From positions 55,595,253 through 55,659,252 of the forward strand of contig CM075939.1 of the NCBI GenBank assembly GCA_038030265.1: 64,000 nucleotides of DNA, read 5' to 3'. The position numbers were made by a program, and so were the translations under genes. Positions 58,023 to 64,000 of the stretch are shown here, in pieces. The notes beneath the pieces were generated by a model that saw nothing but the letters and a program-made list of their open reading frames with translations, was not told the origin of the DNA and ran no database searches. Origin of the DNA: Corythucha ciliata. Taxonomy: Eukaryota; Arthropoda; Insecta; Hemiptera; Tingidae. Numbering within the stretch: position 1 is the first letter of the stretch; every line of letters starts with the position of its first letter.

Positions 58023-58473
58023 GGTCCTAATATGAAGTTAATTGCATTTGCAACAACTTCGTCTCTCATGAGTTTACTTTAAGATAGACTTTTAGAGTAA
58101 TGAATGGGTCAAAAGTGGAAAAAAAGTTAAAATATCCACATTTTGGGAAAAATCCACCATCTTTGAGAGGCTGTATCTTTGGACCTACAGAGTTCCACTA
58201 CCTGTCAAATGGTAGCAAATTTGATCTAATTTCAAATCGTAAATTATCGTCTTTTAGCAAAATATCACTCCTTCAGTGACTTTTTTGAGAAATACTGAAA
58301 AATGAGGAAACTTTTCGTTGTTTTTCGACCAAAAAAAGGTGATCCGTTCATTTTTCAGGGTTGAAAAATCAGTTTCGTACTCACTACGTGTTTCCTAACA
58401 ACATATTAAAAAAGCAAGTTTACAGTATTTTTTGTAATTTCCGCGAAATTTTATGTTTAATATGACTGGCCTA
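58023..58473. repeat. right terminal inverted repeat of the Academ-like element
   Basis: Counterpart of 53862-54307; ends TATGACTGGCCTA followed by the TGA duplication. Confidence 0.88.
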
Positions 58474-58476
58474 TGA

Positions 58477-58804
58477 CATGAGGTTCATGGGTTAAGACGA
58501 GGCAGCGCTCCGTAGATCGTCCTTGGCGCTCAACTTATTTTGTTATATTAGCTTTGTTCGGTGGATGCTGCCAGTACAGTAAAATTGGCAGTTGTTACGG
58601 GGAAGCGTGATTATAACCAATCAAAATGGAGTGTTTTGTTTCACCACGCTTCTTGTAAAAACGCATTTTTCTCGTTCTCGCTTTCAAACTAGTTGAATAA
58701 ATCAGTTGAAAAGTTTTTCATAGCAATATGTCCATATCATTCTTTTGTTTGAAGAAAATGAATGAAATGGACACATTGCTATGAAAAACATATCTAGATG
58801 TTTT
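58477..58804. other. no gene recognised; short hairpin
   Basis: A short inverted pair (GAAAAGTTTTTCATAGCAAT near 58710 and its complement near 58775) encloses about 40 bp. Otherwise nothing. Confidence 0.4.
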
Positions 58805-58927
58805 GAGATGGATATAATGAATATTTCTGTCGCCGGTATTTTTAATTAATAAATTAATTAAACTGATGTTATCCGGACGACGATGGAAGGGCATAGCCCA
58901 ACACAATTCGAGTTTCGAGAAAAAATG

Positions 58928-59000
58928 GCTCCCCGGCGGGATTTGAACCAGCAACGTCTGGATTACCAGTCCAGCACGCTACCAATTGCGCCACGGAGAC
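58928..59000 (-). tRNA. tRNA-like sequence, apparent anticodon GGT (inverted copy)
   Basis: Reverse-complement partner of 59077-59149, with two visible differences: TGGTAGC for TGGCAGC, and GCTGG for GCGGG in the T-stem. The second weakens T-stem pairing, so this copy is the more decayed. Confidence 0.55.
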
Positions 59001-59076
59001 GCCTTTGGGAGTCGTACTCCGAGGGACTCCGGGGGGTTCGGCTTAGCTTATCCCACGGAGTACGACTCCCAAAGGC

Positions 59077-59149
59077 GTCTCCGTGGCGCAATTGGCAGCG
59101 TGCTGGACTGGTAATCCAGACGTTGCGGGTTCAAATCCCGCCGGGGAGC
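59077..59149 (+). tRNA. tRNA-like sequence, apparent anticodon GGT
   Basis: Cloverleaf by eye: acceptor GTCTCCG/CGGGGAG with a G-G mismatch at the first pair, D-arm GCGC/GCGT, anticodon stem CTGGA/TCCAG, loop CTGGTAA (U33 present, anticodon GGT, Thr codon ACC), T-arm GCGGG/CCCGC with TTCAAAT. GGT is not a usual animal Thr anticodon, and the sequence sits in a palindrome, so a repeat derived from a tRNA is more likely than a working gene. The structure is nevertheless good. Confidence 0.6.
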
Positions 59150-59329
59150 CATTTTTTCTGGGCTGGGCTATGCCCTTCCATCGTCGTCCGGATAACATCA
59201 GTTTAATTAATTTATTAATTAAAAATACCGGCGACAGAAATATTCATTATATCCATCTCATGCATAGTCTGTTTAGGGCCTTTCAAACCACGAATCGCCA
59301 GTTGAACAATATTATTGGACCGCATGGAG

Positions 59330-59600
59330 TTAGTAATACCAATCTTAGGGCTTGAATAAACAGTTTGGCCATTTTTACGGCGCAAACTGCCAGTACGATC
59401 ATTTTTGGGAAATTATAAGGCCCGTTTTCACCAACGCCGATCAACAACTAATCGCGATTACAATAGTATTTTGCATCAGAAATATTGTGGTCGCTATGGT
59501 GAAAACGTGTCTTAGTCATTGTGATATTTTCAGGGCACGAATCGTCAGTTTTACCACTGTATGGTCCAAATGGTCAGTTTAGACGTTTTTGAGCGGGAAT
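59330..59600. repeat. second degenerate dispersed repeat (GGCACGAATCGTCAGTTT type)
   Basis: Imperfect units around GGCACGAATCGTCAGTTTT and TTTGGCCATTTT. The same motif set appears at 62500-63150, on the far side of the inverted-repeat element, suggesting one array split by that insertion. Confidence 0.55.
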
Positions 59601-60169
59601 GCCAGTGAATCGATAATTAAAGAGTAGAGAAATTTCGGGATGCCGACAACGGGGCGAAAAAAGGTAATTCTCTTCGACTGTTACATTTTCTCGGGTCGTT
59701 CCCTCTACACAAGTCCGAAAACAATCATCGCACTCTTGTCACTAAAAACAAATTCTCCTAATACTTGGTCTGCGAACAGCAATAGTGATGTACCATATTT
59801 CATGCTCGACTATTTTGTGTTGTAATGATCCTCCGTATTAAAAAGTTCCTTCGGTGTGACAACATAACTCAAAAATACTCAATCTCCTTTCGAATGTGTG
59901 TTTTGTTTCTGGAATTATTCATATTGTAAGTGCTTCAATTGTATACAACCTATCTAATGAAGGATTTAAAGTATTCGTCACGCAATATTCTTCAAGCTAC
60001 CTCACGGAACTTACAATTAAGACAGGTTTGTAAAACCAAAGAATATTAAGCTAAAACATGCGAGCCATCTCATACTCTTTTTTCATCTCTTTGATAAGAT
60101 TCCGTATGTAATTATCCTCTCTATCATCCGGTACAAAATTCATGCTTCTGTTTTGCTTTCTAATCCAAC

Positions 60170-61145
60170 AGCTACTCTAGTGCTTCAAATTTAGACTCTG
60201 GCTGACCAATAAAGCAAGAACTTGCCCCGCTTTAAGGCTTGTAAGTTGCACCAGCGTACGTCTCAAAAGTGACGAAATTAATCCATTTTCACCCTTACAG
60301 ATGGTGAGGTGTTGTCCTTCGGCTGAGGCTTCAAATTAAGACTCTGGCTGACAATGGGGAACTTGCACATTTTTCAATCACTGGTGTTTCTTGAAGAGGG
60401 CTCTTCAACAAGACAATTGCCCACATTAAACATTGAAATCAATCAAGGGTTTTTTTTAGGCGAATTTAAAAAAAAAATTGAGTGAGGATTTGATTACGTC
60501 AAATGGCAGTCACTGAAATGGATGGTGTGAGGAAGAGGGGGGAAGTCGCGTTTTCTGGGGTTTAATTTTTCTTATTATTTGTAAACAAAACATTTTAGAG
60601 TTTCCTCAAATGCTTCAAAACTGCTCTTTGACGTAATTTTTCCCTCGCACTATCTATCCCCTCCTGAAGAACTTTGAAATTTATTTAAAAATCACCAGAC
60701 GCACCAATCGGGCTGCAACTACCGTTGATATCGTTGTCCGCATCTGCCAATTCACTGGTATACTTTTCCCCCCAATCGGGCATTCATGCAAGTTCCCCAT
60801 TAAAACAAGATTTTGCCCCGCTTTAAGGCTTGTAAGTTCCACCATAGTTCGTCTCAAAAGTGGCGAAATTAATCCATTTTGACCATTACAGGTGGTGAGG
60901 TGTTGTCCTTCGGCTGAGGCTTCAAATTCAGACTTTGGCTGACCAATAAAGCAAGAACTTGCACCGCTTTAAGGCTTGGAAGATCGTCCTCCGGCTGAAA
61001 ACGATCGACGTTTAATTAATAGTTCCTCCAGTGCTTCAAATTTAGGCTCTGGCTGACTAATAAAACAAGAGTTTTCCTCACTTTGAGGCTTGTAAGTTTC
61101 AACAGCGTACCTCACAAAAGTGACGAAATTAATCCATTTTGACCG
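60170..61145 (+). repeat. dispersed direct repeats within the inverted-repeat element
   Basis: The motif GCTTCAAATTTAGACTCTGG (with variants) followed by CTGACCAATAAAGCAAG occurs near 60182, 60328, 60929 and 61032. A second motif, GCTTTAAGGCTTGTAAGTT with AAAAGTG(A/G)CGAAATTAATCC, occurs near 60228, 60818, 60966 (partial) and 61082. Unit spacing is irregular. Confidence 0.75.
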
Positions 61146-61166
61146 TTCGATTTTTCATAATTATAT

Positions 61167-61765
61167 CCTAATAGTTTCCAACTTACGTGACTCGGAAATA
61201 TTGGGAAATTGTGTTAAAAACCACCATTTTCTGTTTTTTTCGACTCTTTTACTTTGCAACGACTCTACTTTTAGTATCTCACAATTAGTTCTCAGAAAAT
61301 AAGTTGAAGAGCGTTACATTTCCTTTGAATTGAGCCCTTTTCGAACATTTTAGACCAATGTAACCTCAAGTTACAGCCGTGTGAACCGACCAAGTATTTT
61401 CATTTTTAACAAATCCAACTAAAAAACGGTAGAAATAACGGGGTCTATGAGCAGTACAAACCCAAGCTATATGATCAAGCTTGATCATACTTGATTTTGC
61501 CCGGCGTTGGATAGTAGGATTTTTTGAAAATGAAAAAACTTGGTCAGTTCATACGTCTGTAACTTATTGCTACGTTGGTGTAAAGTGTTCGAAAAGGGCT
61601 CATTTCGAAGGAAATGTAATGATCTTCAACTTATTCTCTGTGAACTATCATGAGAAACTGATAGTGAAGTCGTTACAACCAAAAGAGACAAAAAAGGCTG
61701 AAAATTACGTTTTTTAACCAAATTTTCCTATATTTCCGAGTCACGTAAGCTGGAAACTATTAGGA
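61167..61765. mobile_element. foldback element, 600 bp
   Basis: Arms of about 280 bp. The ends CCTAATAGTTTCCAACTTAC and the inverted GTAAGCTGGAAACTATTAGG are near-perfect, and similarity continues inward (GAGCCCTTTTCGAACA, ACCAAGT). The 18-bp perfect palindrome ATGATCAAGCTTGATCAT marks the centre (61471-61488). Non-coding. Confidence 0.82.
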
Positions 61766-62499
61766 ATAACAAAGATGTTCCTAGGGAAAAAACTTTTGCA
61801 AATTTTGTCAGCTATATATTTCAAGAAGTCCTGGCGCTACGAAGTGTGGGCTTCGACATAACTAAGAAAAACCGAAACAAGTGACCTTCCCGGTGGTCTC
61901 CAGCAGCTCGGTCACATCGGACGTCCGGGGACTTTAAGTATGTTTACCTCCCAACTACCCCAAACAAAGCGGAAAAATAAAAAATCACTAAACCGACCAC
62001 GTCGTCTACACTCGTTTTTCATCATTCATTGGCTAGACTAATTTTTAAAGGAGTTTATTTTACAATAAAACAAGTTTCATGGCATAAATTTCATTTATAC
62101 CTACGATACGAAATCTGTTCAAACTTATAACCACCCACTCAAATTTGAGTGGGTGATCGTATGAAAAACGATGTTCTGTAAAGGAATTTTTAGTACGGAG
62201 GATCATTCGTCAACTGAATTACCAAAATAAAGGTAAATAAATTGATATTGATAAAAGAAACGTCAGTTGTGTTGCCAACATTACAACACAAAATAGTCGA
62301 GCATGAAATATAGCACATCACTATACTATTGCTGTTCGTAGACCAACTATTAGGAGAATTTGTTTTTAGTGACAAGAGTGTGATGATTGTTTTCGGACTT
62401 GTGTAGAGGGAACGACCCGAGAAAAGGTAACAGTCGAAGATAATTACCTTTTTTCGCCCGGATGTCGTCCACTCAAATTTCTGTTTTCCAGACACGAAT

Positions 62500-63150
62500 G
62501 GTCAGTCTGAACAATTTAAGGGCAGCAATCGTCTGTTAAGGCCTTCACTTAGGCCTTTTTTTTTAGGGCGCAGAGTAAGGAGTTTTGTCATTTATAGGGC
62601 ATGAATAAGACGTCAAAACCAATGCAAGAATAATCAGAATGGACATTTTTGGCGCGCGACTGGTTTATTTTGCCATTTCAGGCCACGCATAGTCAGAGTT
62701 AACAATTTCTAGAACTTGCAAAGTAAGCTTGGCCGTTTTTCACGCCCAAGTTAGTCATTTTAGCCATTGTCTATTTTGGCCATTTTGAGGGTTATTCCAT
62801 AGAACGGTAAATGTCAATTTTCAGGGAGCAAAATAGTCATTTTCAAGGCACGAATTATTATTTTATTATTATGTGTTGGCCATGTCCACGCTTTGAGAAG
62901 ATTCGGGTGATTCCACGGACAGAAGATCATTTTTCCAATTAAGGCTATTCAATTCAACCTTGGCAATTTTATTTCAACTACAATCGAACTTCATTGGTTC
63001 GGCATTACGTCAAGCTATAATTATGTTGACTCAAAGTTTCTAATGCTCAGCAAAATTTAATCGCATAGTGATCGATCCGGCACGAATCGTCTGTTTTGCC
63101 ATTTTGGGGCGCGCTTACGGTCAGTTTAGCCGTCCTACATGAGATGCACT
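62500..63150. repeat. degenerate dispersed repeat, right part
   Basis: Imperfect repeats of GGCACGAATCGTCTGTTTTG, TTTGCCATTTTGGGGCGCG and related words, as at 59330-59600. Confidence 0.5.
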
Positions 63151-63745
63151 CGAGGGTTCATATGGGAATGCGAAAAGCTGTCCACCTCTGCTCTCTACGC
63201 CCATGGACTTAACTGACGTTCACTGTACAATAATACACCTCGCACGAAAGAGTAGAACTTGCGGACATTCAAAAACTTATTAAGTTGGCTTCACATCTGG
63301 TGTTACCAATACGAAGTTTAACGCCTTTAGTGACAAGTAACGCGTTACTGATGCCGTGCTCTGTTGTCAATATTAAAATATTATTTTTTAAACGCAAATT
63401 TTAAATTGTTTAAACGCAAATTTTTAAGCGCTCTAATGATAGCTAATACGCTAGTTCAGAAGCTTTGAACAACTAGGCCCGCTGATCCAGTGGCCCATTT
63501 CGTCTTTACGGACAGAGTAGGAAATCAAGCATTAGGCGCCTGCGCGGTAAACCAGCAGTCGGCTGTACCTCCCAGTTTCTCTATTATTGTTTGTTTTTGA
63601 CTTTTTGACTACGTCTGTGCGTAAAGTTTTGTCATTAAAGTGCTTTTTTCAATCGGGTTTTCGTTCATTTTTTTTCGTTTGTTCATTTGGTTTAGTTATT
63701 ATCGTTCTTTGTACTTTTAGTTCGTCGTATTATTTTTGGTTCGAA
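63151..63745. other. putative leader of the zinc-finger gene
   Basis: No repeat was recognised. The last ~150 bp are pyrimidine-rich with little coding character and lead into the ATG at 63746; a promoter is expected here, but I cannot point to a TATA box. Confidence 0.35.
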
Positions 63746-64000
63746 ATGAGTGAGAGTGTTTTTAAATGTGGCACCTGTCCGGCTACCTTTTCAAAAAGGA
63801 AAAGTCTGGATAGACACAGAAAAACCAGACATGAAGTGGACGAAAGTTCGGTTTTACAGTGCGAGTTTTGTAGTTATAACACTCCGAGGCGTGAAGCCAT
63901 GAAGAGGCACAAAGTTACTGCCCACGAGAAAGAATTCACGGACGTTGAAAAATGTCATGTTTGCCCACTATGCATGCTTCGTTGGCCAAAACTAGGGGCT
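63746..64000 (+). CDS. C2H2 zinc-finger protein, N-terminal part (cut by window end)
   Basis: An ATG at 63746 opens a frame that runs to the window edge, 85 codons with no stop. Two C2H2 fingers are visible: CGTCPATFSKRKSLDRH followed by KTRH at residues 8-29, and CEFCSYNTPRREAMKRH followed by KVTAH at residues 39-60. Both have C-x2-C-x12-H-x4-H spacing. A CHVCPLC segment follows near residues 73-79. Such fingers bind nucleic acid. It could be a host gene or the N-terminus of a mobile-element protein, since some retrotransposons and DNA transposons start with C2H2 fingers; the context here is repeat-rich. The start codon is the first ATG in frame. Confidence 0.7.
   Translation, partial: MSESVFKCGTCPATFSKRKSLDRHRKTRHEVDESSVLQCEFCSYNTPRREAMKRHKVTAHEKEFTDVEKCHVCPLCMLRWPKLGA

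Larger units (their letters stand above)
53862..58473 (+). mobile_element. Academ-like DNA transposon with long inverted repeats
   Basis: 4612 bp. The ends TAGGCCAGTCATAT are inverted at both sides, with a 3-bp TGA duplication (53859-53861, 58474-58476). The terminal inverted repeats are unusually long, 53862-54307 and 58023-58473, about 90% alike by eye. The interior encodes on the plus strand a large protein broken by frameshifts and a deletion (54763-57600). The 3-bp duplication, the XPG/PIN-like nuclease and the Cys-rich finger fit the Academ superfamily as I recall it; that label is tentative. Confidence 0.78.
58805..59259. repeat. 455-bp palindrome containing two inverted tRNA-like sequences
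   Basis: The outer arms (58805-58900 and about 59165-59259) are almost perfect inverted copies, including ATACCGGCGACAGAAATATT and CTTCCATCGTCGTCCGGATA. The inner arms are the two tRNA-like sequences and a 20-bp flank (GGAGTACGACTCCCAAAGGC). The centre is about 35 bp of GC-rich spacer (59022-59056). Confidence 0.9.
59655..62461. mobile_element. 2.8-kb inverted-repeat element, non-coding
   Basis: Left arm 59655-59853 matches right arm 62178-62461 inverted. Shared landmarks are GCGAAAAAAGGTAATT, CGACTGTTAC, CTCGGGTCGTTCCCTCTACA and CGGAGGATCATT. The right arm has a ~75-bp extra segment (about 62208-62282). The interior holds a repeat block (60170-61145) and a foldback (61167-61765) but no transposase. 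No target duplication was recognised. Confidence 0.7.

Noticed and set aside
60170..61145. CRISPR-like direct repeats
   Set aside because: Repeat units are imperfect and unevenly spaced, and the genome is eukaryotic; no CRISPR array is present.

Overview
The window looks like repeat-dense nuclear DNA of an invertebrate animal, most likely an arthropod. The basis is short GT-AG introns, animal-type transposon families (Ty3/gypsy CsRn1- and Mag-like, Ty1/copia, hAT, THAP-DDE plus YqaJ, an Academ-like element), tRNA-derived SINEs, MITEs and a dispersed degenerate satellite. I cannot name a species. Apart from a zinc-finger gene start cut by the right edge (63746 on), every coding sequence I can support belongs to a mobile element.

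Layout. 0.4-2.0 kb: decayed gypsy fragment. 2.06-2.34 kb: foldback around a tRNA-like sequence. 2.5-4.1 kb: degenerate ~30-bp satellite. 4660-9717: Mag-like LTR element (minus strand, TSD GAATT) carrying a foldback MITE. 9.7-14.6 kb: no gene recognised. 14.6-16.1 kb: second satellite array with a SINE insertion, and a second SINE at 16.4-16.7 kb. 18150-22927: an apparently complete two-gene DNA transposon. 23648-24885: hAT remnant. 25.2 kb: THAP fragment. 27063-30658: hAT-like element with satellite inside it. 32.1 kb: hairpin. 32745-33731: internally deleted relative of the 18-kb transposon. 33.7-39.2 kb: no gene recognised. 39178-43204: CsRn1-like LTR element. 43.3-44.6 kb: satellite. 44.6-51.9 kb: one copia element inserted into another, with two MITEs. 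53862-58473: Academ-like element with ~450-bp inverted repeats. 58.8-59.3 kb: large palindrome with two tRNA-like sequences. 59.65-62.46 kb: another inverted-repeat element containing a foldback.

The best-preserved system is the 18-kb transposon. It encodes two proteins on converging strands. One combines a SWIM-like zinc motif with a YqaJ/lambda-type exonuclease (six exons, 433 aa). The other is a THAP-domain DDE transposase (six exons, 478 aa). I placed the exons by eye from GT-AG sites and phase, and both genes read through without a break. The ends are 2-bp-duplicated (AT) inverted repeats starting GGAGGCGAGCAGCG. A transposase paired with a YqaJ nuclease matches what I recall of the ISL2EU (IS4EU) group. 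The 987-bp copy at 32.7 kb keeps both ends and the first exons of both genes, as expected of a deletion derivative mobilised in trans.

All boundaries, alignments and mismatch counts were read by eye from the sequence; no search or alignment program was run.
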